DNA of 64,000 nt from Hyphomicrobium sp. (GTDB lineage: Bacteria; Pseudomonadota; Alphaproteobacteria; Rhizobiales; Hyphomicrobiaceae). The notes under the pieces were generated by a model. That model worked only from the letters and a program-made list of their open reading frames with translations. It did not search any database and was not told where the DNA came from. This document shows positions 17,199 through 27,050 of this stretch, one piece after another (position 1 is the stretch's first letter; every line of letters starts with the position of its first letter). Both the position numbers and the translations under genes were made by a program. The stretch lies in contig RXJH01000010.1 in NCBI GenBank assembly GCA_003987725.1, positions 229,221-293,220 on the forward strand, given 5' to 3'.

Positions 17199-20100
17199 GC
17201 CGTCCCTCCGGAATCGATCTCGCGCATGGCTGCCGCATCACGCGCCGACAGCTCAGGATAATCGGGATCGGAGCCGACGTCTTTGGTGATGCGCCACGAG
17301 CGCGCGCACTTCCTGCCTTCCGCGCGTTTGACGACGACGCCGACACCGGGCTCGTTCGGGAGCGTGAACGCGCCTTCCGGCGGCTGCTGGGTCGAAATCG
17401 AAATGTCAGACGTGATCGAAACTTCCGCCATATCGACACCGTCGAGCCCCGACATCAGATCGGGATCGGTGACGTAGACATCGGGCGCCGCTTCGAGTGA
17501 CGAGCCGATTTTCTTTTCCGCGCGGGCGATTTCGAGAGCGCCGGTGACGACGCTTCTGACTTCCTTCACCCGATCCCACTTGGCGGCGAGATTGTCGTCG
17601 CGCCATTCGCGCGGGATTTTCGGGAACGGCAGCAGATGCACGCTTTCTGCTTCATCGGGGCGGTAGAGAAGCCATGCTTCTTCCGCCGTGAACGAAAGAA
17701 TCGGCGCCAGCCACCGGATCAGCGTGTCGCAGAGTTTGTCGATAACGGTCAGCGCAGCCTTTCGCTTCATGCTCGACGGCGCTTCGCAATAGAGCGCGTC
17801 TTTCCGAATGTCGAAATAGAACGCCGACAGCTCGGTGTTCATGAACTGCGACAGCAGGCCGACGATCTTGCGATAGTCGTAATGTTCGTAGGCCTTGCGG
17901 ATGTCGTGATCGAGCTCGGCGAGACGATGCAGCATCAGCCGTTCGAGTTCGAACGGCTTCATGTCCTTCAGGCTTACGGCATCCTCGGGCTTGAAATGCG
18001 CGAGCGCGCCAAGCATCCAGCGCAGCGTGTTCCTCAGCTTGCGGTAGGTTTCGGAGAACGTCTTCAGGATTTCGCCGCCGATGCGGAGATCATCGGAATA
18101 ATCGGAAGCCGCCACCCAGAGCCGCAGTATGTCGGCACCGGACTTCGACATCACGTCCTGCGGCGCGACGACGTTGCCGACCGACTTCGCCATCTTCTGC
18201 CCCTTCTCATCGAGGACGAAGCCGTGTGTCAGCACGATGTCGTATGGCGCTTCTCCGCGCGTGCCGCAGCTTTCGAGAAGCGACGAGTGGAACCAGCCGC
18301 GATGCTGGTCGGAACCTTCGAGGTACATGACCCGGTCCTGACCGCCGTCGCGTTTGCGCTTCAGGCCTTTGAAGCCGGGGAAGGCCGTCGGGTCTTCCAG
18401 CGTGAAGGCATGCGTCGCACCTGAATCAAACCAGACGTCGAGCACGTCCTTGACCTGCTCCCACTTTTTGAGATCTTTCGCGGGAACGAAGCCTTTGAGG
18501 AAGCGCTCCTTGGCGCCCTCCTCGAACCAGACGTCGGCGCCCTTTTCGGCGAAGGCCTTTTCGATGCGGGCAGATAGTTCTTCCGACTTTTCAAAGCCCG
18601 GTCCGGGGATGACCTGATCGGTCTCCGTATTGCGGAAGACGGTGATCGGCACGCCCCAGGCGCGCTGCCGCGACACGACCCAATCGGGCCGGTTCTCGAT
18701 CATGCCGGTGATGCGGTTCTCGCCCGCTTCCGGCACCCATGCGACGCGCTTGATTTCATCGAGCGCGATCTGGCGAAGGCTCGGTGCGTTGTGATTTCTT
18801 CTGATCGCGTCGGCAGAATCGCCTTCGGAGCGCTGGTCATCGAGCGCGGAAAGCGGCTTATCCATCGCGATGAACCACTGCGGCGTGTTGCGGAATATGA
18901 CCGGCTTCTTCGAACGCCACGAGTGCGGATACTGATGCTTCAGGCGCCCGCGCGCGATGATGTTACCGGCTTCGGCCAGCGCCTTGATCACGGCGTCGTT
19001 GGCATCGCCCTTGTCGCCGTTGTCCTTCAGCACGCGCTTGCCTTCGAAGCCCGGCGCGGCTTTCGTCATTACGCCGTCGGCGTCGACGGTGAACGGCACG
19101 GTCGTGTCGATATCGCGATCGCGCAGTGCTTTCTGGTTCTTGATCCAGATGATGTAGTCGTCGGCGCCGTGGCCGGGCGCGGTATGGACGAAGCCCGTAC
19201 CCGTGTCGTCGGTCACGTGATCGCCATCGAGGAGTGGGACGTCGAACGTGTAGCCCAGATCGCGCAGCGGATGCTCGCAGACGAGATGATTGAGTTCGAA
19301 AGCGCTGACACCCTCGCGCTTTTCATAGGCTTCGACCTTCGCCGCTTTCATCACATCGGCGGCGAGCTTGTCGGCCAGGATGTAGCGATCGCCCTTCTTC
19401 GCCCAATTGTTTTCCGGCGCTGCGGTCACTTCGTAGAGGCCGTACTGGATGCGCGACGAGAAGCTGATTGCGCGGTTGCCGGGGATCGTCCACGGCGTCG
19501 TAGTCCAGATGACGACGGATGCACCGTCGAGGTCTTCGGGCGTCTGCTCGGGATGGATCTCCGGTGGGATGTCCTTTTCCGCGGGCTCTTCGCTGACGGG
19601 CCGCGGCTTCACCGGAAACTTCACCCAGATCATGTCGGACTGATAGTCCTGGTATTCGACCTCGGCTTCGGCCAGGGCGGTCTTCTCGACGACGCTCCAC
19701 ATGACTGGCTTCGAGCCGCGATAGAGCTGGCCGGTCGCCGCGAACTTCATCAGCTCGCGGGCGATGATTGATTCAGCGCGATAGTCCATCGTCGAATAGG
19801 GGCGCTCCCAATCGCCGACGACGCCCAGGCGTTTGAACTCGTCGCGCTGGATGTTCAGCCAATGGGCGGCGAACTTGCGGCACTCGTCGCGGAAGGCATT
19901 GATGGCGGTGGGATCGGAGAAGTTCGGCTTCTCCTTGCCCTTGGCGCGATACTGCTCCTCGATCTTCCATTCGATCGGCAGGCCGTGGCAATCCCAGCCC
20001 GGCACGTAGTTGGAATCATGGCCGAGCATCTGCTGCGATTTGACGACGAGATCCTTCAGGATCTTGTTGAGCGCGTGGCCGATGTGGATGTTGCCGTTGG

Positions 20101-20344
20101 CGTAGGGCGGGCCATCGTGCAGCGTGAACTTCACACGGCCTTTCGACTGCGTGCGCAGCTTTTCATAGAGGCCGATTTCGTCCCAGCGCTTCAGAAGCTT
20201 CGGCTCGAGTTCCGGCAATCCGGCGCGCATCGGAAAGTCCGTCTGCGGCAGGTAGAGCGTCTTGCCCCAGTCGCGGCCGCCCTCGGCCGGCGAAGCTTCA
20301 GTTGCAGCGCCAGCTTTTCCGGCAGCCTTTGAGTCTTTCGACAT
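17195..20344 (-). CDS. ileS: Isoleucine-tRNA ligase
   Basis: IleS charges tRNA-Ile. The 1049-residue class I synthetase has the HIGH motif in [14 protein letters not shown], the editing-domain segments [14 protein letters not shown] and [16 protein letters not shown], and the KMSKS equivalent in [12 protein letters not shown]. The C-terminal segment KCARSW keeps only one cysteine of the zinc site seen in E. coli, as in many alphaproteobacterial enzymes. An alanine- and lysine-rich N-terminal extension precedes [18 protein letters not shown]. Downstream lspA overlaps it by 4 bases; upstream, a 146-base repeat separates it from ribF. Confidence 0.97.
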   Translation of the reverse strand: MSKDSKAAGKAGAATEASPAEGGRDWGKTLYLPQTDFPMRAGLPELEPKLLKRWDEIGLYEKLRTQSKGRVKFTLHDGPPYANGNIHIGHALNKILKDLVVKSQQMLGHDSNYVPGWDCHGLPIEWKIEEQYRAKGKEKPNFSDPTAINAFRDECRKFAAHWLNIQRDEFKRLGVVGDWERPYSTMDYRAESIIARELMKFAATGQLYRGSKPVMWSVVEKTALAEAEVEYQDYQSDMIWVKFPVKPRPVSEEPAEKDIPPEIHPEQTPEDLDGASVVIWTTTPWTIPGNRAISFSSRIQYGLYEVTAAPENNWAKKGDRYILADKLAADVMKAAKVEAYEKREGVSAFELNHLVCEHPLRDLGYTFDVPLLDGDHVTDDTGTGFVHTAPGHGADDYIIWIKNQKALRDRDIDTTVPFTVDADGVMTKAAPGFEGKRVLKDNGDKGDANDAVIKALAEAGNIIARGRLKHQYPHSWRSKKPVIFRNTPQWFIAMDKPLSALDDQRSEGDSADAIRRNHNAPSLRQIALDEIKRVAWVPEAGENRITGMIENRPDWVVSRQRAWGVPITVFRNTETDQVIPGPGFEKSEELSARIEKAFAEKGADVWFEEGAKERFLKGFVPAKDLKKWEQVKDVLDVWFDSGATHAFTLEDPTAFPGFKGLKRKRDGGQDRVMYLEGSDQHRGWFHSSLLESCGTRGEAPYDIVLTHGFVLDEKGQKMAKSVGNVVAPQDVMSKSGADILRLWVAASDYSDDLRIGGEILKTFSETYRKLRNTLRWMLGALAHFKPEDAVSLKDMKPFELERLMLHRLAELDHDIRKAYEHYDYRKIVGLLSQFMNTELSAFYFDIRKDALYCEAPSSMKRKAALTVIDKLCDTLIRWLAPILSFTAEEAWLLYRPDEAESVHLLPFPKIPREWRDDNLAAKWDRVKEVRSVVTGALEIARAEKKIGSSLEAAPDVYVTDPDLMSGLDGVDMAEVSITSDISISTQQPPEGAFTLPNEPGVGVVVKRAEGRKCARSWRITKDVGSDPDYPELSARDAAAMREIDSGGTA

Positions 20345-20423
20345 CGGTTAAACTTTCAAATCCAATGGAAATCTGCGCGGGTTCTAGCAACTGCACCGGG
20401 CGTTAGCAAAGGCTGCCCAATAC

Positions 20424-20569
20424 CGTCATCCTTGAACGGGCGAGCCTGCGAGGCCGTTCGGGGATCCAGCGTAAATTGTGCCGCAGGCCCAATATTGTGT
20501 CTTCGACGAGTCTTGTGCTGGATTCCCGGGCTTCGATGAGCCGGTTGGCGCCCTCGCCCGAGGATGATG
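20424..20569. repeat. Quasi-palindromic dispersed repeat, copy B
   Basis: About 146 bases from CGTCATCCTTGAACGG to CCCGAGGATGATG. It is close to the reverse complement of the copy at 4227-4371, sharing GAGGCCGTTCGGGGATCCAG, GCAGGCCCAATATTGTGTCT and TCGACGAGTCT. It sits within the ribF-ileS minus-strand run and ends four bases from the ribF stop, so any transcript from ribF into ileS would carry it as a long hairpin. Confidence 0.88.
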
Positions 20570-20572
20570 AAT

Positions 20573-21499
20573 TCAAGCTTTCGCCAGCACCGCCTGCACC
20601 TTGGCGATGTCTTCGTCCATTTGGGCGACAAGTTCGTCGACCGAGTGGAATTTGCGGTCACCGCGTATGAAGTCGATGAATTCGACCTCCATCTCGCGGC
20701 CGTAGAGGTCGCCGCTGAAATCGAACAGGTAGACTTCGAGGACGGGCATGCCATCGTCGAAGGTCGGCCTGGTGCCGAGATAGGCCGCCGCGTCGTGCGG
20801 GATGCCGTCGAAATATGCCCGGACCGCGTAAATCCCGTGGCCGAGCGTCGTGCCTTTCGGCATCGGCAGGTTGGCGGTCGGATAACCCATGCCGGTGCCG
20901 CGCTTGGCGCCGCCGACGACCCTGCCTGCGACCCGCCAATTTTCGCCGAGCACGTGGGCCGCGCCTTTGACGTCGCCCTGGGCGAGATAGAGCCTCACTC
21001 CAGAGGATGAGAACGGTTCGCCTGCTTCAGCAATCGGCGGCATGACGGTCACTCCGAAACCGAGTTCTTCCCCTGCGCGAACCATCAGCTCCGGATTGCC
21101 GCCGCGCTTATGGCCGAAATAGAAATCGTAGCCGATGACCACGTGGACGACGCCAAGCCCGGCAACGAGCACGCGCTCGATGAACTGCTCGGCGGTGAGC
21201 GCCGCGAGTTCGGCGTTGAAGGGCTCGACGAAGGCGACGTCGATCCCCAGCGTTTCGAGCAGCACGATCTTCCGCTTCAGCGGCGTCAAACGAAAGTGCG
21301 TTTCGTCCGGCTGGAAGAATTCGCGCGGATGCGGCTCGAAGATCATCACGGCCGAGGGCGCTTTCGCGTCGCGCGCGTGCCTCTTGGCTTCAGAGATCAG
21401 GGCGCGATGGCCGCGATGCACGCCATCAAAATTTCCGATGGCGATGGCGGAGCCACGAAACTCCGGCAGAACGTGCTTGTGACCATGGATGACGTGCAT
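20573..21499 (-). CDS. ribF: Bifunctional riboflavin kinase/FAD synthetase
   Basis: RibF phosphorylates riboflavin to FMN and adenylylates it to FAD. The 308-residue protein has an N-terminal FMN adenylyltransferase domain (SAIAIGNFDGVHRGHRALI, with the HxGH-type nucleotidyl motif) and a C-terminal riboflavin kinase domain (GTGMGYPTANLPMPKGT and VYLFDFSGDLYGREMEVEFI). Both catalytic modules look intact. It lies upstream of ileS, separated by a dispersed repeat, and 54 bases downstream of a MaoC-type hydratase. Confidence 0.95.
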   Translation of the reverse strand: MHVIHGHKHVLPEFRGSAIAIGNFDGVHRGHRALISEAKRHARDAKAPSAVMIFEPHPREFFQPDETHFRLTPLKRKIVLLETLGIDVAFVEPFNAELAALTAEQFIERVLVAGLGVVHVVIGYDFYFGHKRGGNPELMVRAGEELGFGVTVMPPIAEAGEPFSSSGVRLYLAQGDVKGAAHVLGENWRVAGRVVGGAKRGTGMGYPTANLPMPKGTTLGHGIYAVRAYFDGIPHDAAAYLGTRPTFDDGMPVLEVYLFDFSGDLYGREMEVEFIDFIRGDRKFHSVDELVAQMDEDIAKVQAVLAKA

Positions 21500-21553
21500 G
21501 CTAGATGCGGCCTCGCCCCGGTCCTCTCGATGACTGCGGATTGGTATCTGCGC

Positions 21554-21991
21554 TTATCGCGGCCGTGCCGGCACCATCAGTACCGCTTCGCCCGTCAGGA
21601 CGGGCTTGCCGGCAACCGTGCAGATGCACTCGAACCGCGCCCGTTTCTTATCCGGGATCAGCTCGACGAGTCTCACGAGAGTTTCGACGCGATCGTCGAT
21701 CTTCACCGGGCCTTTAAAGAACAGCGACTGAGACACGTAAATGGCGCCGGGGCCGGGAAGCTTCATCCCGAAAATGGCCGAGATGTAGCCGGCGGACAGG
21801 ATGCCGTGGGCGATGCGCTCCTTGAATATCGTCTTGGCGGCGTACTCGGAATCGAGGTGAACGGGGTTGTAGTCACCCGAGAGAGCGGCATAGGCGACGA
21901 TGTCCGCCTCTCCGACAATCCTCGACATCGAGGCTTCCTGCCCGACCTCTAAATCCTCGAAATATTTTGTCCGGCCGGCGGTTGCGAGCAT
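21554..21991 (-). CDS. MaoC-like (R)-specific enoyl-CoA hydratase
   Basis: A 145-residue hot-dog-fold protein. The hydratase motif is visible as ALSGDYNPVHLD, containing the catalytic Asp and His of R-specific enoyl-CoA hydratases (PhaJ type). ERIAHGILSAGYISAIFG forms the conserved central helix. Such enzymes hydrate trans-2-enoyl-CoA to (R)-3-hydroxyacyl-CoA, feeding polyhydroxyalkanoate synthesis or related pathways. No PHA synthase is in the window, so the pathway is not shown. It is the first gene of the minus-strand run leading to ribF and ileS. Confidence 0.86.
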   Translation of the reverse strand: MLATAGRTKYFEDLEVGQEASMSRIVGEADIVAYAALSGDYNPVHLDSEYAAKTIFKERIAHGILSAGYISAIFGMKLPGPGAIYVSQSLFFKGPVKIDDRVETLVRLVELIPDKKRARFECICTVAGKPVLTGEAVLMVPARPR

Positions 21992-22132
21992 TCAGGCATC
22001 CCTGCACGTTATGTGGGCCAATCGACGAACGGGCCCTTTTTTGGGTAACAGTAACCCGCCGCAAACGCCTGCTGCAACCGCGGCGGCCCGCTTCTGGCTG
22101 CGGCCTTGTTGCAGGCGCGATGGCTTTGAGCC

Positions 22133-22176
22133 TTGCGTCAGGGCCTCGTGAGGCGTTATAAAGGGTAATTCCCTTA
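22133..22176 (+). promoter_or_regulatory. Candidate trcR promoter with inverted repeat
   Basis: TTGCGT (22133-22138) and TATAAA (22157-22162) are 18 bases apart and could be the -35 and -10 boxes of the trcR promoter. Overlapping the end of the -10 is AAGGG, five bases, then CCCTT, a short inverted repeat that could be an operator. It lies 60-100 bases upstream of the trcR ATG. Assignment is by consensus only. Confidence 0.4.
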
Positions 22177-22235
22177 ATTTACCGTTTTAAGTGGCTTTCG
22201 CGACCCCCACCGCGAAAGACCGAAAGAGGACACCC

Positions 22236-22985
22236 ATGAGCGACCGCCGCCCCCTTATGCCGAAAGCCACCGCCGTTTGGCTGGTGGAAAACACGGCGCT
22301 CTCATTCGATCAGATTGCCGAATTCTGCGGGCTTCATCCGCTCGAGGTCAAGGGTATCGCCGATGGCGAGGTCGCACAGGGCATCAAGGGCATGGACCCT
22401 GTCACCAACGGCCAGCTGACGCGCGAGGAGATCGCGCGCGCCGAGAAGGACGGGAAGTACAAGCTGCATCTCGCGGAGAGCAAGGTGCAGCTGCCGCCCC
22501 TGCCGCAGACACGCAAGGGTCCGCGCTACACGCCGGTCTCGCGCCGTCACGACCGGCCGAACGCGGTCCTCTGGCTTCTTCGTAACCACCCGGAGCTCAA
22601 GGATAGCCAGATCATGCGCCTCGTCGGCACGACCAAGCCGACGATCGCCCAGATCCGTGACCGGACGCACTGGAATTCGGCTCAGCTGACGCCGCAGGAC
22701 CCGGTCACGCTCGGCCTCTGCTCGCAGATCGACCTCGACGCGGAAGTGAAGAAGGCCGCTCGCCGTACCGACCGGACCAAGGATGCGGGCGACGAGGAAA
22801 AGGCGGGCACGCTGCTGCCGACGTCGGAGACCACCGGCGCCGCACCGGCACGGGCGGAGATCCTGACGCCGAAGGGTCCGGAAGAGGCTGCGGAAGAGAC
22901 GCCGGAGCAGGAACAGGCCCGCGTTCTCGCGAAGCTCAAGGGTTTGACCTCGCCCACCAAGACCGAGGATCAAGAGGACGAGTAG
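22236..22985 (+). CDS. trcR: Cell cycle transcriptional regulator TrcR (DUF1013)
   Basis: A 249-residue protein of the DUF1013 family, conserved in alphaproteobacteria and named TrcR as a cell-cycle transcription regulator. The conserved core runs from MSDRRPLMPKATAVWLVENT through SFDQIAEFCGLHPLEVKGIA and RPNAVLWLLRNHPELKDSQI to GTTKPTIAQIRDRTHWNS. It looks like two helix-turn-helix-type units. The acidic C-terminal 70 residues are variable. ATG at 22236 is preceded by AAAGAGGA; an upstream in-frame start at 22191 lacks support. Its 3' end overlaps the convergent SulP gene by 16 bases. Confidence 0.88.
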   Translation: MSDRRPLMPKATAVWLVENTALSFDQIAEFCGLHPLEVKGIADGEVAQGIKGMDPVTNGQLTREEIARAEKDGKYKLHLAESKVQLPPLPQTRKGPRYTPVSRRHDRPNAVLWLLRNHPELKDSQIMRLVGTTKPTIAQIRDRTHWNSAQLTPQDPVTLGLCSQIDLDAEVKKAARRTDRTKDAGDEEKAGTLLPTSETTGAAPARAEILTPKGPEEAAEETPEQEQARVLAKLKGLTSPTKTEDQEDE

Positions 22986-24712
22986 TTCACGACGTTGCGA
23001 CGGTCCGGTCGTTCTCCGCGACTCATCGCGACGGCGTCCTCGATTTGAGCCGCGTATTGCACGAGTGGCTTTCTCAAACCCGCGGCAAGGAGCGTTCGGC
23101 GAACGCTCCTGCTCGCGGAGGTGAAGTACAGTTTCGTGCCGCCCCGTTCGAGCTTTTTCGCAAAAGCCTCGAGGGTGCGGGCGGCGGTGCTATCGACAAT
23201 CGGCACGTCCGCAAAGTCGAGAATGAACGCCTTCGGATGGGCACCGATCCGGTCGAGCACGGCATTGACCGATGCTGTCGCGCCGAAGAAGAATGCGCCC
23301 GAAATCCGGTAGACCATGACGTCACTGCCGGCTCCTGCCGGCTGACTTGAAGGCTGTTCCGATTCCGGCGTGTCCGCCACGTCGGCGGCGACGAGCGTAC
23401 GGCCGGTCTCGACTTCAACCGCTTCTGCCATCCGATGCAGAAAGAGAAATGCCCCGAGCGTAACGCCGACTGAGATGGCCGTTGTCAGGTCGACGAAGAT
23501 CGTCAGCAGGAATGTTGCCAGCAGAACGGCCGCATCTCCCCAGGACGTTCTGAGAAGCGCTGCAAATTCTTCCTTCTCTGCCATGTTCCAGGCGACCACG
23601 GCGAGAACACCGCCGAGGCTCGCAAGCGGGATGTACGCGGCGAGCGGCGCCGCAACCAGCATGAAGAGCAGGATGAAAAGCGCATGCAGGATGCCTGAGA
23701 CAGGCCCATGCGCGCCGGCACGGACGTTGGTTGCCGTGCGGGCGATCGTGCCCGTCACGCACATGCCGCCGAATGTGACAGCGGCGACGTTGGCGACGCC
23801 TTGAGCCACCAGCTCACAATTCGAACGATGCCTGCGTCCGCTCATGCCGTCGGCGACGACGGCCGAAAGCAGGCTCTCGATGGAGCCAAGCAAAGCGATC
23901 GATATCGCGTCGGGCAAAGCGGCCTGCAACTTGGCTAGATCAAAGGCCGGCACATGCGGCGCGGGCAGCATTCGCGGCACCTCGCCGAAGCGCGAGCCTA
24001 TCGTCGCCACGTCGAGACCTAAAGCCCAGGCGATGGTCGCCGTGACGCCGACTGCGATGAGCATTCCCGGCCAGTTCGGCCTGATGCGGCGCAGCCCGAC
24101 GATAATCGCTATCGATAGCAGAGAGATCGTGACCGTTGCCGGTTTAAGCGTTCCGAGGTTCGAGGCGATCGCGGTGAGCTTTGGGAAAAGCTGCGCCGGC
24201 TCATGCGCCATGTCGAGGCCAAGCAGGTCTTTGATCTGGCTTGCAAAGATTATGACGGCGATACCGGCAGTGAATCCGACCGTCACCGGGAACGGGATGT
24301 ATTTGATGTAGGTCCCGAGCCGCAGCGACCCTGCGGCGATCATGATCAAGCCGGCCATCACCGTCGCGAGAACCAAGCCGTCGTAGCCTCGTTGCTCGAC
24401 GATCGTCGCAACCAGAACGATAAAGGCTCCCGCCGGGCCGCCGATCTGGTATCGGCTGCCTCCGAGTGCCGATATCAGGAAGCCGCCAACGATCGCGGTG
24501 AAGAGACCCTTTTCCGGCGATAGACCGGAGCCGATGGCAATGGCCATCGACAACGGAAGCGCCACGATCGCGACCGTCAGGCCGGAGATCGTATCGGCGC
24601 GCAAATCGCTTAAGCGATAGCCCTCTCGCAGAACGGTCACGAGCTTTGGCGTGAACAGCTCAGCCAGACTCGGACCGCGCCGAGTCGCTTCGCGTGTTGC
24701 CGAGATATCCAT
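22970..24712 (-). CDS. SulP family inorganic anion transporter with STAS domain
   Basis: A 580-residue inner-membrane anion transporter (sulfate, bicarbonate or similar). The SLC26/SulP signature GLTVAIVALPLSMAIAIGSG and the segments GGSRYQIGGPAGAFIVLVAT and GGMCVTGTIARTATNVRAGA are present among 10-12 hydrophobic stretches. The C-terminus is a STAS domain with IVDSTAARTLEAF. The frame opens at 24949, but that stretch overlaps the XRE gene and is not transporter-like. ATG at 24712 (MDISATREATRRG) is chosen. The upstream XRE gene on the same strand probably co-regulates it. The ion carried is not evident. Confidence 0.9.
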   Translation of the reverse strand: MDISATREATRRGPSLAELFTPKLVTVLREGYRLSDLRADTISGLTVAIVALPLSMAIAIGSGLSPEKGLFTAIVGGFLISALGGSRYQIGGPAGAFIVLVATIVEQRGYDGLVLATVMAGLIMIAAGSLRLGTYIKYIPFPVTVGFTAGIAVIIFASQIKDLLGLDMAHEPAQLFPKLTAIASNLGTLKPATVTISLLSIAIIVGLRRIRPNWPGMLIAVGVTATIAWALGLDVATIGSRFGEVPRMLPAPHVPAFDLAKLQAALPDAISIALLGSIESLLSAVVADGMSGRRHRSNCELVAQGVANVAAVTFGGMCVTGTIARTATNVRAGAHGPVSGILHALFILLFMLVAAPLAAYIPLASLGGVLAVVAWNMAEKEEFAALLRTSWGDAAVLLATFLLTIFVDLTTAISVGVTLGAFLFLHRMAEAVEVETGRTLVAADVADTPESEQPSSQPAGAGSDVMVYRISGAFFFGATASVNAVLDRIGAHPKAFILDFADVPIVDSTAARTLEAFAKKLERGGTKLYFTSASRSVRRTLLAAGLRKPLVQYAAQIEDAVAMSRGERPDRRNVVNYSSS

Positions 24713-24785
24713 TCTCCGTCCCCTGTATGGAGCGGCGAGATCGTCGGTCAAATCGTCGGCGGTCGTCGTCGCGGTGGTGAAGGTG

Positions 24786-25133
24786 CTACGAGCGCGCGAA
24801 CAGGCCCTTCTTCCTGCGCCCTTGCGCCAAGGCCGGTGCCGATGTCCTGAGCGGAAGACGTTCCTTGAAACGCACGCCGCGTCCTTGACCCACGCTCGGC
24901 GTATTCTCGCCGATGAGCTCAATGCCGGCCGCGTCGAAGGCGGCAACAACCTTCGTCAGCGTATCGACGACGCCGCGAACATTGCCTTCGCTTGCCTCCA
25001 TGCGCTGAATCGTCGGCAACGAAACACCAGCACGATCCGCCAGCGTCTGCTGGTCGATACCGAGGAGCGCACGCGCAGCGCGCATTTGCGCGGCAGTAAT
25101 CAAGCCCTGTCCTTCCCGCGAAAAGTCATCCAA
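24786..25133 (-). CDS. XRE-family helix-turn-helix regulator
   Basis: A 115-residue DNA-binding protein. The XRE HTH spans about residues 13-60 (LITAAQMRAARALLGIDQQT, then LADRAGVSLPTIQRMEASEG). The short C-terminal part FDAAGIELIGENTPSVGQGRGVRFKE is the common tail of small alphaproteobacterial XRE regulators. It ends 73 bases upstream of the SulP transporter on the same strand. A TGATGT-taaat-ACATCA inverted repeat lies 14 bases before its start codon, suggesting autoregulation of a regulator-transporter operon. Confidence 0.86.
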   Translation of the reverse strand: MDDFSREGQGLITAAQMRAARALLGIDQQTLADRAGVSLPTIQRMEASEGNVRGVVDTLTKVVAAFDAAGIELIGENTPSVGQGRGVRFKERLPLRTSAPALAQGRRKKGLFARS

Positions 25134-25146
25134 AATCTCTAAATTA

Positions 25147-25163
25147 TGATGTTAAATACATCA
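25147..25163 (-). promoter_or_regulatory. Inverted-repeat operator upstream of the XRE gene
   Basis: TGATGT (25147-25152) and ACATCA (25158-25163) are perfect 6-base arms around TAAAT, in a very AT-rich stretch. It lies 14-30 bases upstream of the XRE start codon. The size and position fit a dimeric XRE repressor operator. Binding by the adjacent regulator is an inference. Confidence 0.55.
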
Positions 25164-25283
25164 ATTTAAACTTTTGAGACATGATGTCGATCGAAGGCGC
25201 CCGTCTGCCGACCTATCTGTCGCCAAGCCGGGTTCCGTCCAGATATTCCGGCCGTCTGCACCAACGGCGACGCCCGCTCGAAA

Positions 25284-25313
25284 CTTGACCGGCCGAAGGC
25301 TCGGCGGTCATAA
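25284..25313 (+). promoter_or_regulatory. Candidate promoter for the acyl-CoA synthetase
   Basis: TTGACC (25284-25289), 18 bases, then CATAAA (25308-25313) is the best sigma-70-like pair in the 273-base gap between the XRE gene and the acyl-CoA synthetase. It would give a leader of about 85 bases. No operator is obvious. The rest of the gap shows no gene. Confidence 0.35.
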
Positions 25314-25406
25314 ATCCGGCATTGTCGGCCGTTTCCGCTTTCGCTAGCGTCGCCGTATTCCGCTCGCTAGAGCTTGGAGTCAAAAACAGAAACCGGGGCA
25401 AGGAAC

Positions 25407-27032
25407 GTGTCGAACCCATTTGAGCAGCATCTCGATAAGAACGCGGCAAACTTTCAGCCGCTGACGCCCCTATCGTTTCTCTCCCGCTCCGCTGTCGCCG
25501 CGCCGAACCACACGGCCGTCATTCATGGCAAGGCACGGCTATCCTACGCACAATTCTACGCGCGCAGCCGGCAGCTCGCGTCAGCACTCAGCAATCGCGG
25601 CATCGGTGTCGGCGACACGGTATCGGTCATGCTCGCCAATACGCCGCCGATGCTGGAAGCCCACTACGCCGTGCCGATGACGGGCGCCGTTCTTCATTCG
25701 ATCAACACGCGGCTCGACCCGGCGATCATCGCGTTCCAGCTCGATCATGCCGGTACGAAGCTTTTGATTACCGACCGCGAATTCTCGTCCGTCATGAAGG
25801 CTGCCCTCGCGCTCGCGACGGTGAAGCCGATCATCATCGACTATGACGACCCCGAATTTCCGCAGACCGGTGAGCCGCTGTCGGCTGACGATTACGAAGC
25901 ATTCGTCACCAAGGGCGATCCGAATTTCGAATGGCGGTGGCCGAAGGACGAGTGGGAGGCCATCTCGCTCAACTACACGTCGGGCACGACGGGCAATCCG
26001 AAGGGCGTCGTCTACCATCACCGCGGCGCAGCGCTGATGTGCTATGCGAACTCCATCTCCACCGGCATGACACGCTTTCCCGTGTACCTCTGGACACTGC
26101 CGATGTTCCATTGCAACGGCTGGTGCTTCCCGTGGACGGTGACGATGGTTCAAGGCACGCATGTGTGCCTCCGGTGGGTCCGTGCCGCCGCGATCTACGA
26201 GTCCATCGTCACGCACAAGGTCACGCACCTCTCCGGTGCGCCGATCGTCATGTCGACCCTTCTCAATGCGCCGGATGCGGAGAAGCAGAAAATCGACCAT
26301 GTCGTCGCGTTCAACCACGCCGCGGCACCGCCTCCCGCGTCCGTCGTCAACGCGATGACGGATGCCGGTTTTGAGCTGACGCACCTTTACGGGCTGACCG
26401 AAACTTACGGCCCGGCGACGATCAACGAGTGGGACTCATCGTGGGACGACCTGCCGCCGCTCGAACGCGGCGCCAAGCGGATCCGCCAGGGCATTCGCTA
26501 TGTCGCGCTCGAAGGCCTCACGGTGATGGACGCCGAGACGATGAAGGAAGTTCCGGCCGACGGCGAGACGCTCGGCGAGGTCATGTTCCGCGGCAACATC
26601 GTGATGAAGGGCTATCTCAAGAACCCCAAAGCCACGGATGAAGCGTTCGCAGGCGGATGGTTTCATTCGGGCGACCTCGGCGTCCTGCATCCCGACGGCT
26701 ACATTCAGCTCAAGGACCGTTCGAAGGACATCATCATCTCGGGCGGCGAAAACATTTCGTCGATCGAGGTCGAGGAGGTGCTTTACAAGCATCCGTCCGT
26801 CGCGTTCTGCGCCGTCGTCGCGAAGCCCGACGAAAAATGGGGCGAGACGCCGTGCGCCTTCGTCGAGCTGCGCCCTGGAACCTCGGCGACGGAAGACGAG
26901 ATCATCGAGTGGTGCCGTGCCGGCCTCGCGCGCTACAAGGTGCCCCGGCACATCGTATTCGCGGAAGTGCCGAAAACATCGACCGGCAAGATCCAGAAGT
27001 TCAAGCTGCGCGAGCTGGCCAAGGAGGCGTGA
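25407..27032 (+). CDS. Acyl-CoA synthetase (AMP-forming ligase)
   Basis: A 541-residue member of the ANL adenylating superfamily that would activate a carboxylic acid to its CoA thioester with ATP. The P-loop-like motif LNYTSGTTGNPKGV, the A4/A5 motif HLYGLTETYGP, GWFHSGDLGVLHPDGYIQLKDRSKD (split here only in description) and the catalytic lysine in TSTGKIQKF are all intact. It resembles medium-chain/FadD3-like synthetases annotated as acyl-CoA synthetase; the substrate is unknown. GTG at 25407 has AAGGAAC just upstream and is preferred over an in-frame TTG at 25374. Confidence 0.9.
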   Translation: MSNPFEQHLDKNAANFQPLTPLSFLSRSAVAAPNHTAVIHGKARLSYAQFYARSRQLASALSNRGIGVGDTVSVMLANTPPMLEAHYAVPMTGAVLHSINTRLDPAIIAFQLDHAGTKLLITDREFSSVMKAALALATVKPIIIDYDDPEFPQTGEPLSADDYEAFVTKGDPNFEWRWPKDEWEAISLNYTSGTTGNPKGVVYHHRGAALMCYANSISTGMTRFPVYLWTLPMFHCNGWCFPWTVTMVQGTHVCLRWVRAAAIYESIVTHKVTHLSGAPIVMSTLLNAPDAEKQKIDHVVAFNHAAAPPPASVVNAMTDAGFELTHLYGLTETYGPATINEWDSSWDDLPPLERGAKRIRQGIRYVALEGLTVMDAETMKEVPADGETLGEVMFRGNIVMKGYLKNPKATDEAFAGGWFHSGDLGVLHPDGYIQLKDRSKDIIISGGENISSIEVEEVLYKHPSVAFCAVVAKPDEKWGETPCAFVELRPGTSATEDEIIEWCRAGLARYKVPRHIVFAEVPKTSTGKIQKFKLRELAKEA

Positions 27033-27050
27033 CGGGCGCGCGCTCGTCAC

